DNA of 64,000 bases from Leifsonia sp. TF02-11 (GTDB lineage Bacteria; Actinomycetota; Actinomycetes; Actinomycetales; Microbacteriaceae), in contig NZ_JAGEKP010000015.1 in NCBI RefSeq assembly GCF_017565305.1, positions 144,884 through 208,883 of the forward strand, written 5' to 3'. Each line of letters opens with the position of its first letter. Position 1 is the stretch's first letter. Of this stretch, positions 17,518-26,947 are shown one piece after another. Both the position numbers and the translations under genes were made by a program. Below the pieces are notes generated by a model. The model saw only the letters and a program-made list of their open reading frames with translations. It ran no database searches and had not been told where the DNA came from.

Positions 17518-18623
17518 TTCGGCGGCACCAGGATGTCGCGCACGAGAGCGTCGAGCGCGGCGTCGGCTTCCAGGAACTGGCGCAGGGTGCGTACCGTCGC
17601 GCCGAACTCCTCAAATTGTTCCGGCTTCATGCCGTCCTCACGGTATGCCTTGGCGAACTCCGGCACGTGGGTGAGCAGGGTCTCAATGATCACCGGATCG
17701 ACCGGCTCATCGATCGCATGGGGGCGAACGGGGATGTCGTTCTCGTTGATGCGCTCCTGCCAATCGAACGGGGGAGAGACGACCAGGTCGCCGCCGACCA
17801 GTTCGCTCCACTGCAGCGCGTTGCGGAACGCGGCGGACAGGATGCGCACCCGGTAGCCGCGCTCACGATAGATCCGGTACGCCTCCTTGAGCGCCGCGAC
17901 GCCCGCCCACTCGAAATAACCGGGCTCGACCAGGATGCGATTGCTCGCCGCCCAGGACTTCAACCAATCGTCCAGGCGCCCGCCCATGATCGTGCACACA
18001 GACCCGAAGCCCTCGACCGAAAGTCCCTCGGCGGCGCGACGACCGAAGCCGCGCTCGATCGCCTCGGCCACAGCGACCGCCTGCGCGACCGTGAACGACA
18101 CGGTCGCATTGATCGAGACGCCGCGGTAGGTGGCTTCCTCGATGGCGTAGATGCCGATCCTGGTCGCCGGGATCTTCACGATGATGTTCGGGGCAAGAGT
18201 CGAGAAGTGCACGGCCTGCTCGACGAGCGCGGTGGCGTCCCGGTGCAGGCGCGGATCGGTCTGGATAGACAAGCGGCCGTTGCGACCCCCCGTCTCGTGG
18301 AAGATCGGCTCGAGCAGCTTCGCCGCAGCGATCGACATCTCCTCGACGGCGAGCCAGCCGATCTCGCTCTCGCCGGCTGTGGGGTTCTGCTTCGCCAGCG
18401 CTTGGATGCGGGGGCGCCACTCCGCCAGGTGAGCGGTGATTCCCGCCAAGGCGATCACCGGGTTGCAGGTGGCGCCGACCGCGCCGAAGCCGATGGACCG
18501 CGCCAGCTCATCCGGATCCGCCGAGTCATTCCAGAGAGCGGTCGGCGTCGTCTCCGACGCCACACGCAGAGGCAGGTGGGAAGCCCCCTTCGCGCGCTTC
18601 GTCCCTGCGGCGGTGATGGGCAT
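17514..18623 (-). CDS. Transaldolase-family protein
   Basis: A 369-residue class I aldolase-like barrel. The family signatures are GATCNPVIAL near residue 50 (equivalent to TSNPTI) and IIVKIPAT near residue 149, whose lysine would form the Schiff base. A later SINATVSFTVAQAVA matches the NxTxxFS-type strand. It is longer than bacterial TalA/TalB-like enzymes of the small class. Expression is probably controlled with iolC from the intervening region, which contains two copies of the iol operator motif. It might cleave or rearrange a catabolic sugar phosphate, but the substrate is unknown. Confidence 0.85.
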   Translation of the reverse strand: MPITAAGTKRAKGASHLPLRVASETTPTALWNDSADPDELARSIGFGAVGATCNPVIALAGITAHLAEWRPRIQALAKQNPTAGESEIGWLAVEEMSIAAAKLLEPIFHETGGRNGRLSIQTDPRLHRDATALVEQAVHFSTLAPNIIVKIPATRIGIYAIEEATYRGVSINATVSFTVAQAVAVAEAIERGFGRRAAEGLSVEGFGSVCTIMGGRLDDWLKSWAASNRILVEPGYFEWAGVAALKEAYRIYRERGYRVRILSAAFRNALQWSELVGGDLVVSPPFDWQERINENDIPVRPHAIDEPVDPVIIETLLTHVPEFAKAYREDGMKPEQFEEFGATVRTLRQFLEADAALDALVRDILVPPK

Positions 18624-18700
18624 GGCGGTTCTCCTCTGAACTCAAAGTGATCGGCTGCTTGGTGCCGTCAGAAGAAAACCTTACCGACCAAAGGTGAGTA

Positions 18701-18763
18701 TGTCAGTACAAAGTTTGCCTCAGCCTCGACGGCTCTGTAAGCTTGGGTATATGTTAGAACAAA
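18701..18763. promoter_or_regulatory. Paired GntR-type operator motifs in the transaldolase / iolC divergent region
   Basis: TGTCAGTACAAA (18701-18712) and TGTTAGAACAAA (18752-18763) are two near-identical sites, 51 bp apart, between divergent genes. Related sites stand before the GntR regulator, the second dehydrogenase, the MFS gene and the ABC importer, supporting a shared repressor. Confidence 0.65.
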
Positions 18764-18836
18764 GGGTGTCCGGGAGGATTGCGCGCCTGTCCACCCGCCA
18801 GCCCATCCGTACCTTCGGCGAGGAATACATCGACGT

Positions 18837-19805
18837 ATGACCGACACCAGCAGCGACCGCTTCGATCTGATCACCATCGGACGAGTCGGCGTCGACCTGT
18901 ACCCGCTGCAGGACGGCGTGGGGCTGGAAGACGTGGAGACGTTCGGCAAGTATCTCGGTGGTAGCGCGACTAACGTCGCGGTCGCGGGCGCGCGTCATGG
19001 CCTGCGCGCCGCCGTGATCACCCGCACCGGCGGCGACCCCTTCGGCCGCTTCATTCACAAGGAACTCACCCGGCTCGGCGTCGACGACCGCTTCGTATCG
19101 GCGGTGGACGGGCTGATGACCCCGGTGACGTTCTGCGAGATTTTCCCCCCGGACCACTTCCCCCTCTACTTCTACCGACAGCCGCTCGCCCCCGACCTGG
19201 TGATCAACTCTTATGAACTTGACCTCGACGCGATCACCCGCGCAAGGATCTATTGGTCCACGGTCACCGGGCTGAGCCATGAGCCCAGCCGGACTGCTCA
19301 CCACGTCGCCTGGCAGGCTCGCGGGCGCAGCCCACTGACGGTACTCGACCTGGACTACCGCCCCATGTTCTGGCCGAGCCCGGAAAAGGCGAGCCAGGAG
19401 GTTGCCCTCGCGCTCGAGCAGGTCACCGTCGCCGTCGGCAACCGCGAGGAGTGCGAGATCGCGGTCGGGGAGACGGATCCTGACCGGGCAGCCGACGCAC
19501 TGCTGGAGCGCGGCGTCGAACTCGCGATCGTGAAGCAAGGACCTCGTGGCGTGCTCGCAAAGACCCGAACCGAGCGGGTCGAAGTCCCGCCCCACACGAT
19601 CAACGTCGTCAACGGCCTCGGCGCCGGCGACGGTTTCGGCGGGGCGCTGTGTTATGGCTTGCTGCAGGACTGGTCGCTTGAGCGCACCCTCCGCTTCGCA
19701 AACGTCGCCGGCGCCATCGTCGCCGGCCGTCGCGAATGCTCGACGGCAATGCCAACGACCGACGAGGTCACCGCGGTGCTCGAGGAGGCTGCCCATGTTC
19801 ACTGA
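18837..19805 (+). CDS. iolC: 5-dehydro-2-deoxygluconokinase
   Basis: A 322-residue PfkB/ribokinase-family kinase. It phosphorylates 2-deoxy-5-keto-D-gluconate in the inositol pathway. The N-terminal DLITIGRVGVDLYP and the GKYLGGSATNVAVAGARHGL substrate loop match IolC. The catalytic GLGAGDGFGGALCYGLL near residue 262 holds the PfkB signature with the active-site Asp. GAGGAA lies 11 nt upstream of the ATG. It overlaps the next gene by 11 nt and heads the iol operon, with operator motifs upstream. Confidence 0.93.
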   Translation: MTDTSSDRFDLITIGRVGVDLYPLQDGVGLEDVETFGKYLGGSATNVAVAGARHGLRAAVITRTGGDPFGRFIHKELTRLGVDDRFVSAVDGLMTPVTFCEIFPPDHFPLYFYRQPLAPDLVINSYELDLDAITRARIYWSTVTGLSHEPSRTAHHVAWQARGRSPLTVLDLDYRPMFWPSPEKASQEVALALEQVTVAVGNREECEIAVGETDPDRAADALLERGVELAIVKQGPRGVLAKTRTERVEVPPHTINVVNGLGAGDGFGGALCYGLLQDWSLERTLRFANVAGAIVAGRRECSTAMPTTDEVTAVLEEAAHVH

Positions 19806-20694
19806 CGCATTCGACGCGGAACGGCTGCGGGCAGTGCGCGCCGAACAGCCGTCGCTGATAGGGGAGCTGCTACGCGGCCGAACGCGACGCGAAATCCTCC
19901 GAGACTCGCGCCGACTGTTCATCGTCGCCGCGGACCACCCGGCACGTGGGGCCTTGGCCGCCGGCGGCCGCGAGACGGCCATGGCAGACCGGTACGACCT
20001 GCTCTCCCGCCTGGTCATCGCCCTGCAGTGCCCCGGTGTCGACGGGGTTCTCGGCACCCCCGACATCATCGAAGACCTCGCCATCCTGGGCGTCTTGGAC
20101 GACAAGGTGGTGGTCGGCTCGATGAACCGGGGAGGTCTGCGCGGGGCCCGATTCGAGATGGACGACCGCTTCACCGGCTACGACGTCCCCACGATGCTGC
20201 GCGACGGCATCGACTTCGCCAAACTGCTGATCCGCATCAACCTGGCCGACCCTGGCACCGCCAACACCCTCGAAGCCAGCGCGCGCGCCGTCACCGCGGC
20301 GTCGGAAGCGCGCCTGCCAATCATGCTCGAACCATTCGTCAGCGAATGGCGCGACAACGCCGTCCACAACGACCTGACCACCGAAGCGGTCATCAAGTCC
20401 GTCGCGATCGCCTCCGGGCTCGGCGCCAGCTCTGCCTACTCGTGGCTGAAGCTCCCCGTCGTGCCGAACATGGAGCAGGTGATGGCCGCCACGACCCTGC
20501 CGACACTGTTGCTGGGCGGGGATCCCGCCAGTGAGCAGGTCGAGCTGTTCGAAACCTGGTCCGCCGCACTCGCTTTGCCCGGCGTCCGAGGCATCGTCGC
20601 CGGTCGGACTTTGCTGTACCCGGACGACGACGACGTTGCCTCCGCGGTTGACACCGTCGCATCCCTTGTCCATTCCACGTCCCGGGTCGCCTGA
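19795..20694 (+). CDS. Cgl0158-like (beta/alpha)8-barrel protein, probable aldolase of the iol pathway
   Basis: A 299-residue barrel protein resembling the Cgl0158 family found between iolC and iolA in actinobacterial inositol clusters. Visible motifs include RLFIVAADHPARGALA, then FAKLLIRINLADPG and the GIVAGRTLLYP phosphate-loop region near the end. By position it could replace IolJ, cleaving 2-deoxy-5-keto-gluconate 6-phosphate into dihydroxyacetone phosphate and malonate semialdehyde. That role is inference from context. GAGGAG precedes the ATG inside the end of iolC. Confidence 0.75.
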   Translation: MFTDAFDAERLRAVRAEQPSLIGELLRGRTRREILRDSRRLFIVAADHPARGALAAGGRETAMADRYDLLSRLVIALQCPGVDGVLGTPDIIEDLAILGVLDDKVVVGSMNRGGLRGARFEMDDRFTGYDVPTMLRDGIDFAKLLIRINLADPGTANTLEASARAVTAASEARLPIMLEPFVSEWRDNAVHNDLTTEAVIKSVAIASGLGASSAYSWLKLPVVPNMEQVMAATTLPTLLLGGDPASEQVELFETWSAALALPGVRGIVAGRTLLYPDDDDVASAVDTVASLVHSTSRVA

Positions 20695-20722
20695 CCCGTC
20701 CGCCACCAACCGAGGAAAACAC

Positions 20723-22252
20723 ATGACCACCACCGCCCCCAGCCCCACCGCCCGGCAGACGACCGCCGCCGTGATCCCGCACTGGATCGCCGGCGCCCCC
20801 GCCGCCGGCAGCAGCACACGCACCGCACCCGTATACGACCCGGCCTTGGGCGTGGCAACAAAACAGGTCCTTCTGGCCGATCAGGCCGATGTCGATTCTG
20901 CGGTGGCTGCGGCGACGGCCGCGTTCCCCAGCTGGCGGGACACGTCCCTCGCCAAGCGGCAGACCATCCTCTTCGCCTTCCGCGAACTGCTCAACGAGCG
21001 CAAGGGGGAGCTGGCCGAGATCATCACCAGCGAGCACGGGAAGGTCCTCTCCGACGCTCTCGGCGAGATCAGCCGCGGCCAGGAGGTCGTCGAGTTCGCC
21101 ACCGGCATCGCCCACCACCTCAAGGGCGAATACTCTGAGCAGGTATCCACCGGCGTCGACGTCTACTCCACGAAGCAGCCGCTCGGCGTGGTGGGGATCA
21201 TCAGCCCGTTCAACTTCCCCGCGATGGTGCCGATGTGGTTCTTCCCCATCGCGATCGCCGCCGGCAACACGGTCGTGCTCAAGCCCAGCGAGAAGGACCC
21301 CTCCGCAGCGATTTGGCTCGCGGAGCTGTGGAAGGAAGCAGGCCTGCCCGATGGCGTGTTCAACGTGCTCCACGGCGACAAGGTCGCCGTCGACGGGCTG
21401 CTGAACCACCCCGACGTGCGTTCGATCTCGTTCGTCGGCTCCACCCCGATTGCCCAATACGTGTACGAGACCGGCACCAAAGCCGGCAAGCGGGTGCAGG
21501 CCTTGGGCGGGGCGAAGAACCACATGCTGGTGCTTCCGGATGCCGACCTGGACCTGGTGGCGGACTCCGCGATCAACGCCGGCTTCGGCTCGGCGGGGGA
21601 GCGCTGCATGGCGATCTCCGTCGTCGTCGCCGTCGAACCGGTCGCCGACGAACTCATCGGCAAGATCACCGCCCGGATGGCATCGCTGAAGATCGGCGAC
21701 GGGCGCCGCAACTGCGACATGGGCCCGCTCGTCACCGCGCAGCACCGCGACAAGGTCGCCTCCTACATCGACATCGCCGCCGCCGACGGCGCGACCGTCG
21801 TGGTCGACGGCCGAGACATCGAGGTCGACGGAGATGCCAACGGGTTCTGGCTTGGCCCGACGCTGCTCGACCAGGTGCCGACCAGTTCTCGCGCCTACAC
21901 CGAAGAGATTTTCGGCCCCGTCCTCTCGGTCGTTCGGGTGCCCAGCTACGAGGACGGGGTGCAGCTGATCAATGACGGAGCGTTCGGTAACGGCACCGCC
22001 ATCTTCACCAACGATGGGGGAGCGGCACGACGCTTCCAGAATGAGATCGAAGTCGGCATGATCGGCGTGAACGTGCCGATCCCCGTCCCGGTCGCGACGT
22101 TCTCCTTCGGCGGTTGGAAGGCGTCCCTGTTCGGCGACACCAAAGCCCACGGCGCCGAGGGTGTGAGGTTCTTCACGCAGCAGAAGGCCATCACCTCCCG
22201 CTGGCTGGACCCCAGCCACGGCGGTATCAACCTCGGATTCCCGCAAAACTGA
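20723..22252 (+). CDS. iolA: CoA-acylating methylmalonate-semialdehyde dehydrogenase
   Basis: A 509-residue aldehyde dehydrogenase of the MmsA/IolA class that converts malonate semialdehyde to acetyl-CoA and CO2. The NAD-binding region is PLGVVGIISPFNFPAMVPMW; the catalytic cysteine lies in GFGSAGERCMAISV near residue 297. The conserved EEIFGPVLSVVR segment follows. Its C-terminus ends ...WLDPSHGGINLGFPQN. GAGGAA stands before the ATG at 20723, and the stop shares a base with the iolB start. Confidence 0.94.
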   Translation: MTTTAPSPTARQTTAAVIPHWIAGAPAAGSSTRTAPVYDPALGVATKQVLLADQADVDSAVAAATAAFPSWRDTSLAKRQTILFAFRELLNERKGELAEIITSEHGKVLSDALGEISRGQEVVEFATGIAHHLKGEYSEQVSTGVDVYSTKQPLGVVGIISPFNFPAMVPMWFFPIAIAAGNTVVLKPSEKDPSAAIWLAELWKEAGLPDGVFNVLHGDKVAVDGLLNHPDVRSISFVGSTPIAQYVYETGTKAGKRVQALGGAKNHMLVLPDADLDLVADSAINAGFGSAGERCMAISVVVAVEPVADELIGKITARMASLKIGDGRRNCDMGPLVTAQHRDKVASYIDIAAADGATVVVDGRDIEVDGDANGFWLGPTLLDQVPTSSRAYTEEIFGPVLSVVRVPSYEDGVQLINDGAFGNGTAIFTNDGGAARRFQNEIEVGMIGVNVPIPVPVATFSFGGWKASLFGDTKAHGAEGVRFFTQQKAITSRWLDPSHGGINLGFPQN

Positions 22253-23133
22253 TGAGCGAGTGGTACCACCCCCGCGGCGCACTCGCGCGCGGGCCATGGG
22301 AGACGGTCGTCGACGACCACGTGACGGGCTGGCAGCACACCGGCCTGCGCATCGCGCAACTCGATGACACGTCAGTCGACCTCGAAGCCGGGCCGGTCGA
22401 GCGGATGGTGGTTCCGCTCGCCGGCTCCTTCGCGGTCACCGGCCCTGGTGGGGTGGTGCAGCTCGAGGGCCGCGCCTCCGTCTTCGACGGGCCGACCGAT
22501 GTGATGTACCTGCCCGTGGGCACGGCCGCAACGATCAGCGGCTCGGGTCGTGTCGCAGTGGCGGAAGCGCCCGCGACCGCCGTCCGGCCTGCTGCATACC
22601 TGCCCCGCGCCGAGGTGCCCGTCGAGCTGCGTGGCGCGGGCCGCTCCAGCCGCCAGGTTCACAATTTCGGCACCCCCGGAGCGCTGGACGCGCAGAAACT
22701 GATCGTGTGCGAGGTCATCACCCCGGCCGAGAACTGGTCATCGTTCCCGCCGCACAAGCACGACCAAGCCACCGGCACCGAGAGTCGCCTCGAGGAGATC
22801 TACTACTTCGAGACCGCAGTCACCCGCGGCACCGAAGCCCCCGCCGCGGCTGACCCGTTCGCCATGTTCGCCACCTACAGCTCGCCAGCCGGCCGCATCG
22901 ACGTCAACGCGCTGGTGCGTAGCGGGGATGTCGCGCTGGTCCCGTTCGGCTACCACGGTCCCGCCGTCGCCGCACCCGGCTACGACCTGTACTACTTGAA
23001 CGTGATGGCGGGCCCGGACGAGCAGCGGGCCTGGAAGATCAGCGACGACCCCGCACATGCGTGGGTCCGCGCCACCTGGGACGGCCAGGACATCGACCCA
23101 CGCCTGCCCTATCTTGCGAAGGAGCAACGATGA
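22252..23133 (+). CDS. iolB: 5-deoxy-glucuronate isomerase
   Basis: A 293-residue bicupin enzyme converting 5-deoxy-D-glucuronate to 2-deoxy-5-keto-D-gluconate. PPHKHD near residue 165 and the following RLEEIYYFE are the metal-binding cupin motifs of KduI/IolB; DVALVPFGYHGPAVAAPGYDLYYLNVMAG is the family's last strand set. The start at 22252 overlaps the iolA stop by one base (TGATG), and the stop overlaps iolD by 4 nt. The product stream fits the order of the pathway. Confidence 0.93.
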   Translation: MSEWYHPRGALARGPWETVVDDHVTGWQHTGLRIAQLDDTSVDLEAGPVERMVVPLAGSFAVTGPGGVVQLEGRASVFDGPTDVMYLPVGTAATISGSGRVAVAEAPATAVRPAAYLPRAEVPVELRGAGRSSRQVHNFGTPGALDAQKLIVCEVITPAENWSSFPPHKHDQATGTESRLEEIYYFETAVTRGTEAPAAADPFAMFATYSSPAGRIDVNALVRSGDVALVPFGYHGPAVAAPGYDLYYLNVMAGPDEQRAWKISDDPAHAWVRATWDGQDIDPRLPYLAKEQR

Positions 23134-25073
23134 CCGTCATCGAATCCCGTCCGACCACAAAAGGGGGTTCCGGGCCGCGCACCCGGACCATGACCGTGGC
23201 GCAGGCGCTCGTCGAGTTCCTCGCCAATCAATGGACCGTCGACGGCGACCACCGGGAACGCACGATCCCGGGCGTGTATGGCATCTTCGGCCACGGCAAC
23301 GTCGCCGGCATCGGCCAGGCGCTGCAGCAGCTGCACCACGACCAGCCGGGCCTGATGCCGTACCACCAGGCCCGCAACGAGCAGGCGATGGTGCACCAGT
23401 CGGTGGGGTGGGCGCGGATGCGCCGACGGCGTTCCACCTTCGCCTCCGCAGCCTCTGTCGGTCCGGGCGCGGCGAACATGCTCACCGGCGCGGCGCTGGC
23501 GACCGCGAACCGCATGCCGGCGCTGCTGCTGCCCAGCGACACCTTCGCCACCCGCGTCGCAGATCCGGTGCTGCAGCAGCTCGAGCTCCCGCACGACATC
23601 GGCATCCAAGTCTCGGACGCGTTCCGGCCGCTGTCGCGGTTCTTCGACCGGGTGCAGCGCCCCGAGCAGGTGTTCTCCATCGCCCTCGCCGCGATGCGGG
23701 TGCTCACCGATCCGGCCGAGACCGGCGCCGTCACCATCGCCCTGCCGGAGGACGTCCAGGCCGAGACGCTCGAAGTCCCGCTCGAGTTCTTGCAGCCCCG
23801 GGAGTGGCACCTGCGCCGACCGCTGCCCGAACGCGCACCCCTGCTGCGCGCCATTGCCGCGATCCGCGCCGCGAAGCGACCCATGATCGTTGCCGGCGGT
23901 GGCGTCATCTACTCCGGCGCCGAGGACGCGCTGGCCGCGCTCGTGGAAGCCACCGGCATCCCGGTCGGAACCTCGCAGGCCGGCGGCGGCTCGCTGCTGT
24001 GGGATCACCCGCAGAACCTGGGCGGCATCGGTGCCACCGGAACGACGGCCGCGAACCGCATTGCGGCGGAGGCGGACCTGGTGATCGGTATCGGCACTCG
24101 ATACAGCGACTTCACCACCGCCAGCCGCACCGTATTCCAGAGCGACGGCGTGACCTTCGTGAACATCAACGTCGCATCCTTCGACGCCTACAAGCACGGC
24201 ACCCAGTTGCCGGTGATCGCCGACGCCCGCGAAACCCTCGAAGCGATCACCGACGCCCTGCAAGACTGGGCGGTGACACCCGAGCATGCCCGGCGCATCG
24301 CCCACGAGAAGGCCGAGTGGGACGCGGTGGTCGACGCGGCGTTCGAACCCAGCGGGCGCTCCCTGCCCGGCCAGGCCGAAATCATCGGAGCCGTGCAGGG
24401 GAGCAGCGACCCGCGCGATGTGATCGTGCAGGCGGCAGGCAGCCTGCCCGGCGACCTGCACAAGCTCTGGCGGGTCCGCGACAGCCTCGGCTACCACGTC
24501 GAATACGCCTTTTCTTGCATGGGCTACGAGATCGCTGGCGGGATTGGTGTGCGCCGGGCCGCCCCGGACCGGGACGTGATCGTGATGGTCGGCGACGGCT
24601 CCTACCTGATGCTGCACTCCGAGCTCGTCACCGCCGTAGCGGAGGGTATCAAGATCATCGTGGTGCTCATCCAGAACCACGGCTACGCCTCGATCGGCCA
24701 CCTCTCCGAAACCGTCGGCTCCGAACGGTTCGGCACCCAGTACCGCTACCTCGACCCCGAAGCACAGGATTTCCAAGGCGACCGGCGCTTGCCGATCGAC
24801 CTCGCCGCGAACGCTCGCAGCTACGGGGTGACCACGATCGAGATCCAGCCAGGCGCCTCTGCGATCGACGACCTCCGGGCGGCGGTCACAGCGGCGAAGG
24901 CAGCCGACGTCGCCACCCTCATCCACATCAACAGCGACCCGCTGCTCTACGCGCCCGACGGCGAAGGATGGTGGGACGTGCCCGTCGCCGCCATCTCGAC
25001 CCTCCCGTCCACGCAGCACGCGCGTACCGAATACCTCGAACAGCAGGCGCGGCAGAAGCCGCTGCTTGGCTGA
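23130..25073 (+). CDS. iolD: 3D-(3,5/4)-trihydroxycyclohexane-1,2-dione hydrolase
   Basis: A 647-residue thiamine-diphosphate enzyme that opens the cyclitol ring. The N-terminal part has YGIFGHGNVAGIGQAL and ARNEQAMVHQSVGWAR, and the C-terminal ThDP-binding motif is GDGSYLMLHSE ending in NHGYASIG (GDG...N pattern). Length and motifs match IolD. Start is the ATG overlapping the iolB stop (ATGA) after GGAGC. It precedes a TIM-barrel isomerase by 28 nt. Confidence 0.95.
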   Translation: MTVIESRPTTKGGSGPRTRTMTVAQALVEFLANQWTVDGDHRERTIPGVYGIFGHGNVAGIGQALQQLHHDQPGLMPYHQARNEQAMVHQSVGWARMRRRRSTFASAASVGPGAANMLTGAALATANRMPALLLPSDTFATRVADPVLQQLELPHDIGIQVSDAFRPLSRFFDRVQRPEQVFSIALAAMRVLTDPAETGAVTIALPEDVQAETLEVPLEFLQPREWHLRRPLPERAPLLRAIAAIRAAKRPMIVAGGGVIYSGAEDALAALVEATGIPVGTSQAGGGSLLWDHPQNLGGIGATGTTAANRIAAEADLVIGIGTRYSDFTTASRTVFQSDGVTFVNINVASFDAYKHGTQLPVIADARETLEAITDALQDWAVTPEHARRIAHEKAEWDAVVDAAFEPSGRSLPGQAEIIGAVQGSSDPRDVIVQAAGSLPGDLHKLWRVRDSLGYHVEYAFSCMGYEIAGGIGVRRAAPDRDVIVMVGDGSYLMLHSELVTAVAEGIKIIVVLIQNHGYASIGHLSETVGSERFGTQYRYLDPEAQDFQGDRRLPIDLAANARSYGVTTIEIQPGASAIDDLRAAVTAAKAADVATLIHINSDPLLYAPDGEGWWDVPVAAISTLPSTQHARTEYLEQQARQKPLLG

Positions 25074-25101
25074 CCGCGCTCGTCTCTGAAGGAGCCTGAC
25101 A

Positions 25102-25989
25102 ATGACCGTCAAGATCGCCCTCGACCCCACCCCGTACCTGCACAGCCACCAGCTGCTCGAATTCCCGCGCGTCGTCGCCGACCTCGGATACCAGTGGTGG
25201 CAGCTGACCCCGCACCCGGATTTCCTGCCCTTCTTCAACCACCCGCGTGCCGACGACGAACTCGTCGCCGCCCTGAAGAAGGCCACCGCCGACGTGGGCG
25301 TCGGCATCTCCAGCCTGCTACCGGTGCAGCGCTGGTCCTCGCCGGACGAGGAAGCCCGCGAAGGCTCCGTGCGCAACTGGCGACGGATCATCGAGCTCGC
25401 CGTCGAGCTCGACGTGCGGGTGATCAACACCGAGTTCTCCGGCCGGCCCGAGCGGGCAGAGGAGTCGGAGCGGGCCTTCTACCGCTCGATGGAGACCCTG
25501 CTGCCGCTGATCGAGAGCGAAGGTCTGCGGGTGAACATCGACCCGCACCCCGATGACTTCGTCGAGAACGGCTTCGAAGCGATCCGGATCATTCGCGGAC
25601 TCAACTCGGCGTCCGTTGGGTTCGTCTACGTCGGCTCCCACACCTTCCACTACGGCGACGACATCGCGGGGATCATCGCCGCTGCAGGGCATCGGCTCGG
25701 CGCCGCATATGTCGCCGACAGCTTCGACCACAACCGCAGCCACGGACTGCGTTACATCACCAACCCGCCCGGCAACGCCGTCCGGGTGCACCAGCACCTC
25801 GCCCTGGGCGACGGAGACGTGGACTGGGACGCCTACTTCGCTGCGCTCGCCGCCAACGGCTTCTACGACAGGGACGACTCGATCATCGTGTCCAACGTCT
25901 TCGCCGAAGACGAACGCGGCGACGAGGTCTCCCGCTCGCAGCTGGAGCAGATCCGCACGCGAATCCAGAACGCAGGCGGAGCCATCTGA
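25102..25989 (+). CDS. Sugar phosphate isomerase/epimerase-like TIM barrel of the iol operon
   Basis: A 295-residue xylose-isomerase-like barrel. It keeps metal-binding positions such as VINTEFSGRPE, LRVNIDPHPDDFVE, VGFVYVGSHTFHYG and AAYVADSFDHNRS. It resembles proteins called IolH or IolE-like, but the canonical IolE signature is not evident to me. It may dehydrate 2-keto-myo-inositol or isomerise a related compound. GAAGGAG precedes the ATG. It is the last gene of the iolC-led operon before the regulator. Confidence 0.78.
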   Translation: MTVKIALDPTPYLHSHQLLEFPRVVADLGYQWWQLTPHPDFLPFFNHPRADDELVAALKKATADVGVGISSLLPVQRWSSPDEEAREGSVRNWRRIIELAVELDVRVINTEFSGRPERAEESERAFYRSMETLLPLIESEGLRVNIDPHPDDFVENGFEAIRIIRGLNSASVGFVYVGSHTFHYGDDIAGIIAAAGHRLGAAYVADSFDHNRSHGLRYITNPPGNAVRVHQHLALGDGDVDWDAYFAALAANGFYDRDDSIIVSNVFAEDERGDEVSRSQLEQIRTRIQNAGGAI

Positions 25990-26026
25990 GTGGCGGGGCA
26001 CGAACATGGACGGGACTTTGCTAACC

Positions 26027-26038
26027 TGTCCTGACAAA
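26027..26038. promoter_or_regulatory. Operator motif before the GntR regulator gene
   Basis: TGTCCTGACAAA lies 15 nt before the regulator's start codon and contains the near-palindrome TGTC-CT-GACA. The same 10-mer occurs in reverse at 30595-30604, before the MFS gene. It probably mediates autoregulation. Confidence 0.55.
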
Positions 26039-26052
26039 CGAAGGAGTTTCCC

Positions 26053-26814
26053 GTGCCCAGCACCGAGATCACGATGCTCCCGGATTCGGTCTTCTTGACG
26101 GACCGCACGGGACCGGTGCCGCTGTACTTCCAAATCGCCAGCCGCCTCGAGGAAGCCATCCGCTCCGGCGCGCTACCCCCAGGAGCGCGGCTGGAGAACG
26201 AGATTGCCCTCAGCGAGCGGCTGGGCCTGTCGCGACCGACCGTACGCCGCGCGATCCAGGAACTCGTCGACAAAGGACTCGTCGTGCGCCGACGCGGCAT
26301 CGGAACGCAGGTCGTGCACGGCGCGGTCACCCGTCAAGTCGAACTGACCAGCCTGTGGGAAGACCTCGAGCGCACCGGGCAGAACCCGACGACCCGGATG
26401 CTGCTGCACGAGGTCATCCCGGCCGACCAGCGCATCGCCGAGTCGCTGGGCGTCGAGATCGGAACCGAGGTGCTGCATCTGCGCAGGCTGCGCGGTGCCG
26501 ACGGAGTGCCCGTGTCGATCCTGGAAAACTTCCTCCCGACGGAGTTCACTAACATCACCGAGTCGCAACTGGTCGAGCATGGCCTGTACCAGCTGCTGCG
26601 CATCCGCGGCGTCACGATGCGCGTCGCTCGCCAGCGCATCGGCGCGCGCCGCGCCACAAGCTCCGAGAGCGCGCTGCTCGAGATCGGCCGCGACAGCCCG
26701 CTGCTGACCATGGATCGCACCGCATACGACGCCAGCGGGAAAGCTGCCGAGTTCGGCCACCACTGCTACCGCCCTGACCTCTACTCGTTCGAGATCACCC
26801 TCGTCGATCACTGA
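26053..26814 (+). CDS. GntR/HutC-family transcriptional regulator of inositol genes
   Basis: A 253-residue regulator. The N-terminal winged helix is PLYFQIASRLEEAIRSGALP, then LGLSRPTVRRAIQELVDKGL as the HTH and RRRGIGTQV as the wing. The rest is a UTRA effector domain with VLHLRRLRGADGVPVSILENFLP and the TSSESALLEIGRDSPLL segment. AAGGAG precedes the GTG start by 6 nt. It sits between the iol operon and the second dehydrogenase. Motifs TGWYNNNACA at surrounding promoters are its likely targets; the effector is probably an inositol-derived metabolite. Confidence 0.88.
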   Translation: MPSTEITMLPDSVFLTDRTGPVPLYFQIASRLEEAIRSGALPPGARLENEIALSERLGLSRPTVRRAIQELVDKGLVVRRRGIGTQVVHGAVTRQVELTSLWEDLERTGQNPTTRMLLHEVIPADQRIAESLGVEIGTEVLHLRRLRGADGVPVSILENFLPTEFTNITESQLVEHGLYQLLRIRGVTMRVARQRIGARRATSSESALLEIGRDSPLLTMDRTAYDASGKAAEFGHHCYRPDLYSFEITLVDH

Positions 26815-26857
26815 GGCGCCGAAACGATCCGACACGCCTTCGCCGAAGTTTATTAGT

Positions 26858-26886
26858 TTGACAGAACAAAGTCGGCTCGGTAGCGT
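26858..26886 (+). promoter_or_regulatory. Promoter of the second dehydrogenase with overlapping operator
   Basis: TTGACA (26858-26863) and TAGCGT (26881-26886) are spaced by 17 nt. The operator motif TGACAGAACAAA (26859-26870) overlaps the -35 box, so a bound GntR protein would block this promoter. The start codon lies 62 nt further on. Confidence 0.55.
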
Positions 26887-26947
26887 TGACCCAGCCGGTC
26901 CGGCTCTATCCGCGCGCGGTGCCCTCACGAACTCGAAGGAGAGATCC

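Noticed and set aside
23109..25430. 773-codon minus-strand frame opposite iolD
   Set aside because: Shadow frame across two genes; iolD and the isomerase fit known families in every segment.
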